NCBI GenBank assembly: GCA_044506565.1
Contig: JBIQKN010000001.1
Span: 1 to 64,000, forward strand
Length of the DNA: 64,000 nt
From: Croceibacterium_A sp044506565
GTDB lineage: Bacteria > Pseudomonadota > Alphaproteobacteria > Sphingomonadales > Sphingomonadaceae
Reading direction: 5' to 3'
Positions within the stretch are counted from its first letter, which is position 1; each line of letters starts with the position of its first letter. Position numbers and translations under genes: made by a program. The notes under the pieces were generated by a model. The model was not told the origin of the DNA. It saw only the letters and a list, made by a program, of their open reading frames with translations, and ran no database searches. This document shows positions 43,769 to 52,010 of the stretch, one piece after another.

Positions 43769-45076
43769 TCAATGTCCGAGAACCGCCGGCAGCCACAGCA
43801 CGAGCGCCGGAAACAGCAGAAGCAGGAGCAGGTGGACGAAGTCGCTGGCCAGGAACGGTAGCACGCCCTTGAAGATGCGCTGGATCGAGACGTCCTTGGC
43901 CACGCCCTGGATGACGTAGAGGTTCATGCCGAGTGGCGGGTGAACGAAGCCGATCTCCATCGCCCGGGTGATGAAGATGCCGAACCAGATCGCGGTCATG
44001 CCGGCATCGGTGACGATCGGCAGCAGGATCGGGGTGGTCAGGAGCATGAGCGCGAGGCCGTCGAGCACCGAGCCGAGCAGCAGCAGGAACACCGCGATCA
44101 GCAGCAGAGTGCCCAGCGGCCCCAGGCCGAAGCCGGTGATCAGCTCGCCCACCGCGCCCGCCAGCCCGGTCACGCTGACGAAGACCGAGAAGATCAGCGC
44201 TCCGATGATCACCAAGAGAATCAAGCCGCTCGTCTCGAGCGTCCGGGCGAAGGCCTCCTTCAGCATCGCGAGGTTGAGCCGGCGGCGGATCGCCGCGATG
44301 GCCAGCGCCCCGGCGGCACCCACCGCCGCAGCTTCGGAGGGACTGATCCAGCCGAAGGCGATCCCGCCGATGACCACGGTGACCAGCAGCAGCATGTCCC
44401 AGATGCGGGCGAGCGAGCGCCACCGCTCGGTCCAGCCGGCGCGTTCGCTGGTCGGCCCGAGTTCCGGTCGCCAGCGGACCAGCAACCAGATCACCAGGAT
44501 GTAGAATGCCATCTGAGTGAGGCCGGGTACGATCGCCGCGGTGAACAGCGTGCCGATCGACTGCTCGGCGATGATCCCGTAGACGATCAACGCGCCTGAA
44601 GGCGGGATCATCTGGCCGAGCGTGCCACCCGCCGCGACCGATCCCGTCGCCAGCGTGTCGGCATAGCCGCGCTTGCGCATCTCGGGCAGCGCGACCATGC
44701 CCACGGTCGCCGCGGTGGCGAGGCTCGATCCGTTGATCGCGCCGAACCCGCCGCAGCCGCCGATTGCGGCATAGGCAAGCCCCCCGCGCCTGTGCCCGAC
44801 GAACCTTGCCGCAGCGTCGAACAGGTCGCGGCTGGCGTCGGCGGCGAAAAAGATCTGCGCCATGAGCAGGAACAGCGGGAGCGTGCCGAGCTCGTAGCGG
44901 GTCAGCGTCTCGACGAGCACGACGCCGCCCTTGATCACGGCGGCTTCCGGACCGAGGACGATCGCGAGGCCGGCGAGTCCCACGACGCCCAGCGCCACGC
45001 CGATGCGCACCCCGGCGAGGAGCAGGGCCAGCAGGGCGAGGACGCCGACAAGTCCGGTCTCGGGCGTCGCCGTCAT
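43769..45076 (-). CDS. dctM: TRAP transporter large permease DctM
   Basis: A 435-residue membrane permease of about twelve helices: LVGVLALLALLLAGVRIGVALGVVGLAGL, the DctM signature TVGMVALPEMRKRGYADTLATGSVAAGGTLGQMIPPSGALIVYGIIAEQSIG, and IGFVHPPLGMNLYVIQGVAKD near the end. It forms the channel with DctQ and takes substrate from DctP, driven by a sodium gradient. The Met of MTATPETG overlaps the dctQ stop by 4 bp; the open frame runs further upstream inside dctQ. The next gene starts 2 bp after the stop. Confidence 0.93.
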   Translation of the reverse strand: MTATPETGLVGVLALLALLLAGVRIGVALGVVGLAGLAIVLGPEAAVIKGGVVLVETLTRYELGTLPLFLLMAQIFFAADASRDLFDAAARFVGHRRGGLAYAAIGGCGGFGAINGSSLATAATVGMVALPEMRKRGYADTLATGSVAAGGTLGQMIPPSGALIVYGIIAEQSIGTLFTAAIVPGLTQMAFYILVIWLLVRWRPELGPTSERAGWTERWRSLARIWDMLLLVTVVIGGIAFGWISPSEAAAVGAAGALAIAAIRRRLNLAMLKEAFARTLETSGLILLVIIGALIFSVFVSVTGLAGAVGELITGFGLGPLGTLLLIAVFLLLLGSVLDGLALMLLTTPILLPIVTDAGMTAIWFGIFITRAMEIGFVHPPLGMNLYVIQGVAKDVSIQRIFKGVLPFLASDFVHLLLLLLFPALVLWLPAVLGH

Positions 45077-45522
45077 CGCCTGCGCCCCCGCAGCAGGGTC
45101 CGCGCGAGGACGAGGATCGTAGCGACCAGCGCCAGGTTGGCGAACAGGCGGAGCCAGCGCCAGGGCACGCCCGCACTCTCGCTGACCTCGTGGCTGTTCC
45201 ACAGGTCGATCGAGAGCCACGCGGAACCGGCCAGCAGGGCGACGAGAAACGCAACCGTCAGGACATCGCCGATGCGCTCGGTCGCCTCCCGGAGTGCCCC
45301 GATCCGCTCCACCAGGATACGCACCCGCGGATGCGAATCCGCATGGGTCGAGGCGATCAGCGCGATCGCCCCGGCTACCAGCACGGCCGCCTGGATCAGT
45401 TCGATCGAGCCGTGAATCGCAAAGCCCACCTGCCGGCCGATAACCGCGACCGTGTCCACCGCCGTCGCCGCCAAGAGCGCGGCGCCCCCGGTCCAGATCA
45501 TGAGGCTCCGCAGCCGCGTCAC
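45073..45522 (-). CDS. dctQ: TRAP transporter small permease DctQ
   Basis: A 149-residue four-helix protein with the DctQ layout: MIWTGGAALLAATAVDTVAVIGRQVGFAIHGSIELIQAAVLVAGAIALIASTHADSHPRVRILVERIG, where the H-x-R-V positions in the amphipathic turn are typical. GTG start that overlaps the upstream capA-like stop (GTGA). Works with DctM and DctP. Confidence 0.9.
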   Translation of the reverse strand: MTRLRSLMIWTGGAALLAATAVDTVAVIGRQVGFAIHGSIELIQAAVLVAGAIALIASTHADSHPRVRILVERIGALREATERIGDVLTVAFLVALLAGSAWLSIDLWNSHEVSESAGVPWRWLRLFANLALVATILVLARTLLRGRRR

Positions 45523-46631
45523 GCCGCTTCCCTCATCCAGCCGTCATCGTCGAACCGGATCGGCGGCAACCCCGCGGCCGCCGTAGTGCGTTCGACGTAG
45601 CGAAGGATCTCATCGCGACGTTCGCCGCGCGCGAGCACGGGCCGCCCCGGCGGTTCGACGTGAACCGGAACGATCCCGCTCCGGATACTGCCGCCGCTCC
45701 AGGCCACCCGGCCGATGAAGGCATTCACCGCCTCGGGATGAAACGGTGCCAGGCGATACGCCGGATCGGGCTCGAACCCGAACAGCTTCCGGCGCCTCGC
45801 CGCCCATTCGGCGCGCGCCGGGTGATCCTGGTCCGGGCTGAGCGCCGAGGTAACGACGCACCCGTTGCCGAGACCGTGAAAGATCGGCTTGCCGCGATAG
45901 ACCTCGATCCCCCGCACGATATGTGCGTGGTGCCCGATCACCAGGTCGGCCCCGGCGTCGACTGCGGCGTGCGTCAGAGGACGTTCGTACTCTGCGAGAC
46001 GCGCGGGCACGTGGACCAGGCCCTTGTGCAGCGCAACCACCACGATGTCCGCTTGATCGCGCACTTTGGCCACGTCGGCTTCCAGCGTCGCAAGCGCGTC
46101 CGGATGCACCGACACCAGCGGCGCAGTGGGCGCGACCGGCGAGCCGTCGGACGTCGCGATGCGGAGATAGGCGGCGCCGGCGCGGTCGTGCGTCGCCCAT
46201 CCCGCCTCGGGCCCGACGCAATTGTAGCTGAGCAAGGCGACACGCGTGTCGCCGGCGGATGCCCAGGCCGGCTCGCGAGCCGCAGCGAGGTTCGCCCCCG
46301 CGCCCGCATGAGCGAGGCCGAGTGCCGCGAGTCCCTCGATGGTGTCCTCGATCCCCTCCGGACCGCAGTCCGCAATGTGATTTCCGGCGAGGCTGAGCAT
46401 AGTGAACCCGGCCGATGCCAGCGCGGCGAGGTTCGCCGGCGGCGCGCCGGGAGCAGGCACGTCGCCGGCGAGTTCCGCTCCCCTCAGGGTATGCGGGACC
46501 TCGAGATGGCCGATCGCCAGATCCGCCCGCTCGAGAGCGGGCGCGATCCCCGACAACCAATAGTCGGCGTCCGGCTCGTCGAGAACGAGGTCGCCGGCCA
46601 GGGCGATTTCGAGAGTTGCCAGACGATTCAC
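45519..46631 (-). CDS. CapA-like metallophosphatase family protein
   Basis: A 370-residue protein of the CapA/PgsA group (calcineurin-like fold): LEIALAGDLVLDE (metal-binding Asp), LSLAGNHIADCGPEGIEDTIEGLAALGLAHAGAG with the GNH motif, VHPDALATLEADVAKVRDQADIVVVALHKG and GADLVIGHHAHIVRGIEVYRGKPIFHGLGN with the GHHxH metal motif. No signal peptide, so cytoplasmic if the GTG start at 46631 is right; it begins 8 bp after the TonB receptor stop. CapA relatives are known from poly-gamma-glutamate synthesis, but many are of unknown function in catabolic operons. Here it might cleave a phosphoester or amide of the imported substrate; that is a guess. Confidence 0.75.
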   Translation of the reverse strand: MNRLATLEIALAGDLVLDEPDADYWLSGIAPALERADLAIGHLEVPHTLRGAELAGDVPAPGAPPANLAALASAGFTMLSLAGNHIADCGPEGIEDTIEGLAALGLAHAGAGANLAAAREPAWASAGDTRVALLSYNCVGPEAGWATHDRAGAAYLRIATSDGSPVAPTAPLVSVHPDALATLEADVAKVRDQADIVVVALHKGLVHVPARLAEYERPLTHAAVDAGADLVIGHHAHIVRGIEVYRGKPIFHGLGNGCVVTSALSPDQDHPARAEWAARRRKLFGFEPDPAYRLAPFHPEAVNAFIGRVAWSGGSIRSGIVPVHVEPPGRPVLARGERRDEILRYVERTTAAAGLPPIRFDDDGWMREAA

Positions 46632-46639
46632 TCGTTCGG

Positions 46640-49324
46640 TCAGATCTTCACCCGCAGGCTTGCCGCAACGATCCTGCCGATCGGGCTCGCCGCGGTCGCG
46701 TCGTAGCCGCCGCTGCCGTTGCCGCTCGGGGCGATATTCACATAGGGGGGATCCTCGTCGAACAGGTTCCTCACCTCCGCACCCAGAGTGACTTCCGAGC
46801 CGAACGGATTCCACGAACCGTCCTGGCCGAAGGTCCAGCTTACCGACAGATCGACGGGAGTATAGCTCTCGACGCTCTCGTTCGGCACGATGGCGTCGTT
46901 GGTGTAGCCACCGATGTGAGTAACCAAGGCGCGCGCCGTCAGCGGGCCGTGAAGCCAGCTCACGCTCGCCCGCGCCTTGAACTTCAGCGGCTGGAAGATG
47001 CGGTTCCGCCGGTCCACCAGCGGTGCTGCCGGGGTGACCGCCACGCGGTAGTCGGTAAGGTAAGTGCCGCTGGCGTTGAACGCGAGCGTGTCGTCACCCA
47101 GAGGAAGCGTGTAGTCGACGGTGAAGTCGATACCCCGGGTGATCGACACGCCGAGGTTCTGGCTGCGACCGTCGACGAAGAGCTGCGCCGGCAACGCGGG
47201 CGCGCCGACGAACCCAATCCCGGCGGCATTGAGCTCGGCAACGCGCGCCGCGGCCTCTGCCCCGCGCAGGATGATGTTTGTCCCGGCGTATTGGCTCTCG
47301 ACGTTGAGAATCGCCAGGTTCGAAAGGTTCGCCAGGACCTGGTTCTCGTATTCGACGTCCCAATAGGTGAGGCCGATACGCAGGTTGTCTATGAGGTCGA
47401 AATCAGCCCCGACCGACCAGGTGGTGGCGGTCTCGGGCTTCAGGTCGCGATTCTCTCCGGAAAGGGCGATGCCCTGGATCGGCGCACCTCCCGCGGGATT
47501 CTGGTAGTTCTGCACGTAAAGGTTGTTCGAGTTGCCGTAGATTTCGGGGATCGTCGGCGCCCGAAAGCTGGTGCCATAGCTGCCGCGCAGCACCAGGCCG
47601 CTGAACGGAGACCAGTTCACACCGAATTTCGGATTGGCCGTCGTGCCGACGTCGCTGTAGCGGTCGTGACGGATCGCCGCGTTGAATTCGAGGCGGTGGA
47701 TTCCGGGGATGTCGTTCCCAGGGCCGATGAGCGGAAAGAACCCCTCGGCATAGAAGGAATCGACTGTCCTCTCGAAGTGGCGAAACACGATCGGAGTGGT
47801 CGGCGCGCCACGGGCAGAGCCCAGGTCGACCTCGAACTCCTGTCGTTCGTAGCCGACCGCGAGCTTGGCTTCGCCTCCCGGGAGCTGGAACATACCGCCG
47901 TTCGCGCGCGCCTCGTAGGCGGTCAGCTTGCCGTCGGTCGGTGCGAGGAAGATCTGGTTGGCGATTTCGTCGAGCACGGCCTGGCTGGTCCTGCCCAACC
48001 CGTAGGGATCGAACGCCTGCGAAGGATCGCTGCTGGCCAGGGCCGCGTTGAGCGCGGCATTGTTGATGCCGGTGTAGGCTCCCGAGAAATCGTGCGTCTC
48101 GCCGAGCCCGACCAGGGCCTCGAACGACCAGCCATACGGAAGCGCCACGCGGAGCCCCGGCGTAATCTGCCAGCTCTCGGCAGAGCCTTCGGTGTCGCCC
48201 GAAGGCACGTCGTCGCGGAAGCTGTAGTCCAGCAGGTAGCTCGTACCCGTGAACCCGGCCGGACGGACGAAGAAGGCATTGGTTTCGGGGACGGTCAGCG
48301 TGGTGCCGGGAAAGGGTCCGCGCCGGAAGAACTTGCGCTTCGAATAGAACCCGTCCGCGAAGACGGCCAGCCAGTCGGTGATCTCGAACGTGCCGGTACC
48401 GTTCGCCGAGACGTAGCTTTGCTCGGGGAACAGGTCCTGGCCGACCAGGTCATTGCACCGATTCGTGGTGCCGGCGACCAGGCTGCCGGCCGATGCCTGG
48501 GTCACACCCCCGGCCGGGATGGCATAAGAGACGCCGTCGGCCCGGATGGTGCCGGGCGAGCATCGAGCAGTGCGGTAATCGTTGCCGCCGAAGCTGGTCT
48601 GGTCGCTCACGAAGAAGTCGCGATCGTCGCCGCTGAGGTTCGATCGTTCGACGCGCTCGAATGCGAGCATGACCTGCCCGCGATCGAAGACCTTTCCGAT
48701 CGCGGCGCCGAGCGCCCACTCATGGAAATCGTCGGCCAGCCCGCCGCGGGCGAACGCCTCGATTCCGTCCAGCGTGCGGCGGGGGACGATGTTGACCACG
48801 CCGGCCACGGCATCCGAACCGTAGACCGCAGAAGCGCCGTCGGCGACGACCTCGACCCGCTCGACCCCGAGCGTCGGGATGACCGAGGGATCGGTAGAGC
48901 GGCTGTTGTTGACCACGCGGTGCCCGTCCACGAGGACGAGCGTGGCGTACGGCCCGATCCCTCTCAGGTTGACCGAGTTGCCGTAGGTGATGTTGCCCGA
49001 GCCGCCCGACTGCGCCCGCGAATTCTCGGAAACGCCGAGATCGAAGTTCTGCGGAATCTCCTTGATGATCCGGTCGGTCGTCACCCCGGCTGAGGCCTCG
49101 ATGTTGTCCCGTCCGAGAGAGATTACCGTCGAGCCGACCGGCGCCGCTCCGCGCACGCGGCTGCCCGTAACCACGATTGCCTCGTTCCGGGCGCCGTCGG
49201 ACGCCTGACCTTCGGGCTCAGCCCCCGGCGCGCCTTGTGCGAAAGCCGGTGCACTCGCGGTTGCTGCAAGCGCCGATGCGCCAGCCAGCAGCAGGAAGCG
49301 ACGTCCATTTGATCTTGCAGGCAT
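46640..49324 (-). CDS. TonB-dependent outer-membrane receptor
   Basis: An 894-residue receptor: signal LLAGASALAATASAPAFAQ, an N-terminal TonB-box-like NEAIVVTGSRVRG, plug domain VNLRGIGPYATLVLVDGHRVVNNSRSTDPSVIPTLGVERVEVVADGASAVYGSDAVAGVVNIV and a long beta-barrel ending VNIAPSGNGSGGYDATAASPIGRIVAASLRVKI. This iron-siderophore-independent type is abundant in sphingomonads for organic substrates. It is the second gene of the minus-strand operon, 46 bp after the CocE-type hydrolase gene, and probably carries the substrate of the cluster over the outer membrane. Confidence 0.93.
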   Translation of the reverse strand: MPARSNGRRFLLLAGASALAATASAPAFAQGAPGAEPEGQASDGARNEAIVVTGSRVRGAAPVGSTVISLGRDNIEASAGVTTDRIIKEIPQNFDLGVSENSRAQSGGSGNITYGNSVNLRGIGPYATLVLVDGHRVVNNSRSTDPSVIPTLGVERVEVVADGASAVYGSDAVAGVVNIVPRRTLDGIEAFARGGLADDFHEWALGAAIGKVFDRGQVMLAFERVERSNLSGDDRDFFVSDQTSFGGNDYRTARCSPGTIRADGVSYAIPAGGVTQASAGSLVAGTTNRCNDLVGQDLFPEQSYVSANGTGTFEITDWLAVFADGFYSKRKFFRRGPFPGTTLTVPETNAFFVRPAGFTGTSYLLDYSFRDDVPSGDTEGSAESWQITPGLRVALPYGWSFEALVGLGETHDFSGAYTGINNAALNAALASSDPSQAFDPYGLGRTSQAVLDEIANQIFLAPTDGKLTAYEARANGGMFQLPGGEAKLAVGYERQEFEVDLGSARGAPTTPIVFRHFERTVDSFYAEGFFPLIGPGNDIPGIHRLEFNAAIRHDRYSDVGTTANPKFGVNWSPFSGLVLRGSYGTSFRAPTIPEIYGNSNNLYVQNYQNPAGGAPIQGIALSGENRDLKPETATTWSVGADFDLIDNLRIGLTYWDVEYENQVLANLSNLAILNVESQYAGTNIILRGAEAAARVAELNAAGIGFVGAPALPAQLFVDGRSQNLGVSITRGIDFTVDYTLPLGDDTLAFNASGTYLTDYRVAVTPAAPLVDRRNRIFQPLKFKARASVSWLHGPLTARALVTHIGGYTNDAIVPNESVESYTPVDLSVSWTFGQDGSWNPFGSEVTLGAEVRNLFDEDPPYVNIAPSGNGSGGYDATAASPIGRIVAASLRVKI

Positions 49325-49340
49325 TGCACTTCTCCCCTTC

Positions 49341-49361
49341 CCGGCCGGACATGCCGGCCGG
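49341..49361 (-). other. GC stem-loop between CocE-type hydrolase and TonB receptor genes
   Basis: CCGGCCGG, ACATG, CCGGCCGG: each arm is itself palindromic. It sits within the 46-bp gap between the two genes on the minus strand, with no T-run after it. It may trim transcript abundance or protect the mRNA end; a cruciform is also possible. Confidence 0.45.
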
Positions 49362-49370
49362 CCCTTTCAG

Positions 49371-51077
49371 TCATTGAGCCAGCGGCAGGTCCACGCGCGA
49401 GGGATCGAACCCTCCGCGCAGGACGGAGATCACCGGTGGCGGCGTCAGTTTGATTTCCTGGAGGTTGCGCTGGCGCGGATCGGCGCCGGCGACGACGAAG
49501 CGCAGCCGCGCGCCTTCCGGGATGGTGCGCGAAAGCGGCGTCATCGCAATCGACACCGGCGCCTCCTCGCCGGCCTCGAGACCCTCGACGTCCGTCGACC
49601 TGCCTGAATGCCAGGGGAGCCCCAGCGTGTCGTAGGGCGCCTGCGACAGCTTGCGGTGCGAAAGCCGCAGACGGCCGAACGAAATGACTTCCGCCTTCCC
49701 GTCGGCGCCGATCAGGTCGAGATAGACGAACAGGTCAGCTTCGGGATGGCTCGAGGTTACCGTCAGGTGCGCAACGGGGAACCCGATCAGGGTCATCGAC
49801 CGGGTGAGCGGCGCACTGACGTAGCCGAGCCCGTGAGCGTCCATCGGCCCGGGCCAGAAGGCGAAATACTGCGGCGGCGGAAGATCGTAGTCGACCGTGA
49901 ATGCATCGCGCCCCGGTTCGCCGGGAGCTTCCGCGAGCGCGCCCGCCGTGCCGGCGCTGCCACGCGAATCCGCCAGGAACCAGGGCAGCGGGCGCGAGCC
50001 GATGCCCGGCAGGTCGTTCGCCCGGACGTAACGGCCGCCCGCGGCGTCGTCGACGAAATAGGTCGCGCGCGGTTCGCGATCGATCCCGTTGTCGGCGCCC
50101 TTCAGGTGGTGGTCGAAGTAGCGGACCACTTCGCCGGCGAAGTCGAACCCCGCCGGCGGAACGCAATGGTCGCCGGGGCCCGCCAGGAACTTCCCGCCGA
50201 GATTGGCCGCGGCGAGGATTACCTGTCCGGTCGGCTCGTCGCGCCAGTTGCCCCAGAAGTAGGTGGCGATGCCTGTGGCCCGGATCGCGTCGAGATGGTG
50301 ATAGACCGCGACTTCGTCCCAGAAGGCGTTGCCGGTGAGCGGCGAAGTGCTGTCACGGTACGGCATCCCGTACCACAGCGGCCCCATCGGGGTATTGCCC
50401 GCATGCTCGGCTACGGCCTGGCGCAGGAGCGTTCCGTCGCGATCCTCGTCGACCGGGACGCTGGCGAGATCTACCTCGGCCGGCTCGTCAGGCCGGGTGT
50501 TGAACTGGGCCGTGATCCCGCCGTTGCGGACGAACGCGTACTTGTCGAGGTCGGTCGCCCCGATGAACACGGCCCTGAGCGAAGGCGGCGTAGTGCTCGC
50601 CGTATGGAAGGTCGTGCCACCGAGGTACGAGCAGCCGATCATTCCGACCTTGCCGCTCGAGAAGGGCTGGCGCGCGAGCCACTCGACGAGGTCGTGACCG
50701 TCCTGCGCCTCGGTCCGGTCCTGGAAGCCCCGGCGGGCGCCGAACGACGCGCCCTTCCCGCGAATGTCGGCGACCGCGACGACGTACCCCGCACGCAGCA
50801 GCGAACGGAGCGCCAGCCCGTCGCCGAGAGCCGTCTCCGAAATCGCGCCGTTCTCGTCCCTGAAGCGGGCGCGGTACGGCGTGAAGGCGAACACGACCGG
50901 CAGCGGCGCCGAGACAGCAGCGCCGTTCTCGGCTGGACGATAGATGTTTACGGCAAGGCGGGTGCCATCGCGGACGGCAACGTATCGCGACTCGCGCACG
51001 ACGTCGGCGACGCCTTCCGCAGAAGCGGAGGTCCCGAGCAACAACATTGCGAGCAAGCAGACGAGCCTCGTCAGCAC
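49371..51077 (-). CDS. Exported CocE/NonD-type hydrolase (S15 family)
   Basis: A 568-residue secreted hydrolase: signal RLVCLLAMLLLGTSASAEG, then RYVAVRDGTRLAVNIYRPAE, LPVVFAFTPYRARF, the nucleophile motif KVGMIGCSYLGGTTFHTAS and, after the cap, the His segment GDHCVPPAGFDF, followed by a C-terminal jelly-roll (DLPPPQYFAFWPGPMDAHGLGYVSAPLTRSMTLIGFPVAHLTVTS). Members cleave esters or amides such as cocaine, glutaryl-cephalosporin or X-Pro peptides. GTG start with GGAGAGG upstream. It is the first gene of the minus-strand operon, divergent from the GntR gene, so it may start the degradation of the compound outside the inner membrane. Confidence 0.85.
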   Translation of the reverse strand: MLTRLVCLLAMLLLGTSASAEGVADVVRESRYVAVRDGTRLAVNIYRPAENGAAVSAPLPVVFAFTPYRARFRDENGAISETALGDGLALRSLLRAGYVVAVADIRGKGASFGARRGFQDRTEAQDGHDLVEWLARQPFSSGKVGMIGCSYLGGTTFHTASTTPPSLRAVFIGATDLDKYAFVRNGGITAQFNTRPDEPAEVDLASVPVDEDRDGTLLRQAVAEHAGNTPMGPLWYGMPYRDSTSPLTGNAFWDEVAVYHHLDAIRATGIATYFWGNWRDEPTGQVILAAANLGGKFLAGPGDHCVPPAGFDFAGEVVRYFDHHLKGADNGIDREPRATYFVDDAAGGRYVRANDLPGIGSRPLPWFLADSRGSAGTAGALAEAPGEPGRDAFTVDYDLPPPQYFAFWPGPMDAHGLGYVSAPLTRSMTLIGFPVAHLTVTSSHPEADLFVYLDLIGADGKAEVISFGRLRLSHRKLSQAPYDTLGLPWHSGRSTDVEGLEAGEEAPVSIAMTPLSRTIPEGARLRFVVAGADPRQRNLQEIKLTPPPVISVLRGGFDPSRVDLPLAQ

Positions 51078-51154
51078 CAGCCTCTCCGTACGGTTGTTTT
51101 TTGCTTGTCTGCTTGCCGACGGGTCGCGAGCGCAAACGAAAAATCACTGACGAT

Positions 51155-51178
51155 TTTGTTGACAATCCGGGCAACAAA
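51155..51178. promoter_or_regulatory. Inverted repeat in the GntR/operon divergent promoter
   Basis: TTTGTTG and CAACAAA flank a 10-bp spacer, in the 130-bp region between the GntR gene (plus) and the CocE-type gene (minus). The inner TTGTTGACAA is itself close to GntR half sites. It is the best operator candidate for control of the long operon and of the regulator itself. Confidence 0.45.
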
Positions 51179-51207
51179 CGTTCCACTGCGTTGTGGGAGG
51201 AGGAGCC

Positions 51208-51873
51208 GTGGAAGAATTCGTGAGGCGCGAACCGCCGACGAGCCTGGAGATCGCCGACTGGATCCGCGAGCGAATCCGCCGCGGCCAGTTCGCGCCCGAG
51301 CAGCGGCTCGTGGAGGTCGACATCATCCGCAAGACCGGCGGCAGCCGGCTCAAGGTACGCGAAGCGTTCCAGCGGCTGGCCGCCGAAGGGCTGGTCGACA
51401 TCGAGCCGTTCAAGGGAGCGTCGGTCAGGAGCACCAGCCTCGAGGAAGTGCGGCAGATCTATCGCGCCCGGGCTGTGCTCGAAGGCGTGACTGCCGCCGA
51501 TTTTGCCATCTCGGCAACCGAGGAACAGCGCAAGCGGCTGCAGCAGTTGCAGGACGAGCTCGAACGGTGTGTGGAGGACCGTGCCCCCGAGCGGTTCGGG
51601 CGTCTCAATGCCGAGTGGCACCAGCTGCTGGTCGACGGCTCGGGCAGCACGCTGATCGGCGAGCTGCTGGAAAGGCTCACCGTGCCAATCCACCGGCTGC
51701 TATTCGACAGCTTCTACGATGCCGAAAGGTTGCGCACGGCGAACGAGGATCACCGCCGGATTCTCAAGGCGATCCTCGAGCGGGACGCACCCGCGGCCGA
51801 GCAGGCCATGCGCGACCACGTCCACGCGGGTTACCAGATGCTATACGCGATCGAGACGGCGTACCAGATCTGA
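51208..51873 (+). CDS. GntR-family transcriptional regulator (FCD type)
   Basis: A 221-residue regulator. The N-terminal winged helix is TSLEIADWIRERIRRGQFAPEQRLVEVDIIRKTGGSRLKVREAFQRLAAEGLVDIEPFKGASVRS, in which the usual PVREAL is KVREAF. The C-terminal helical FCD domain has the metal-binding His/Asp pattern (FGRLNAEWHQLLVDGSG, ANEDHRRILKAILERDAPAAEQAMRDHVHAG). FCD proteins sense small organic acids. The GTG at 51208 is favoured because GGAGGAGG precedes it at ideal distance. Divergent from the TonB/TRAP/CoA operon it probably controls. The 137 bp after it contain nothing recognised. Confidence 0.88.
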   Translation: MEEFVRREPPTSLEIADWIRERIRRGQFAPEQRLVEVDIIRKTGGSRLKVREAFQRLAAEGLVDIEPFKGASVRSTSLEEVRQIYRARAVLEGVTAADFAISATEEQRKRLQQLQDELERCVEDRAPERFGRLNAEWHQLLVDGSGSTLIGELLERLTVPIHRLLFDSFYDAERLRTANEDHRRILKAILERDAPAAEQAMRDHVHAGYQMLYAIETAYQI

Positions 51874-52010
51874 CCGTCGGATTCGGGTCCCGTGGCCCGC
51901 GCAGGAATTGCAATGCTGTCGAGCGCCCGGCTGAAACCGGAGGGCGCGACGAACCTGTCCGGGAACGATCCCCGCGGGACAGCCCATCCGCCCCACGGAT
52001 CGGCCGCAGC

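Noticed and set aside
42891..45254. Single 787-codon frame covering dctM in another frame plus the dehydratase-like small subunit
   Set aside because: Only the last 291 codons look like a real protein; the part before is a frame-shifted reading of dctM. The start at 43766 is right after the dctM stop.
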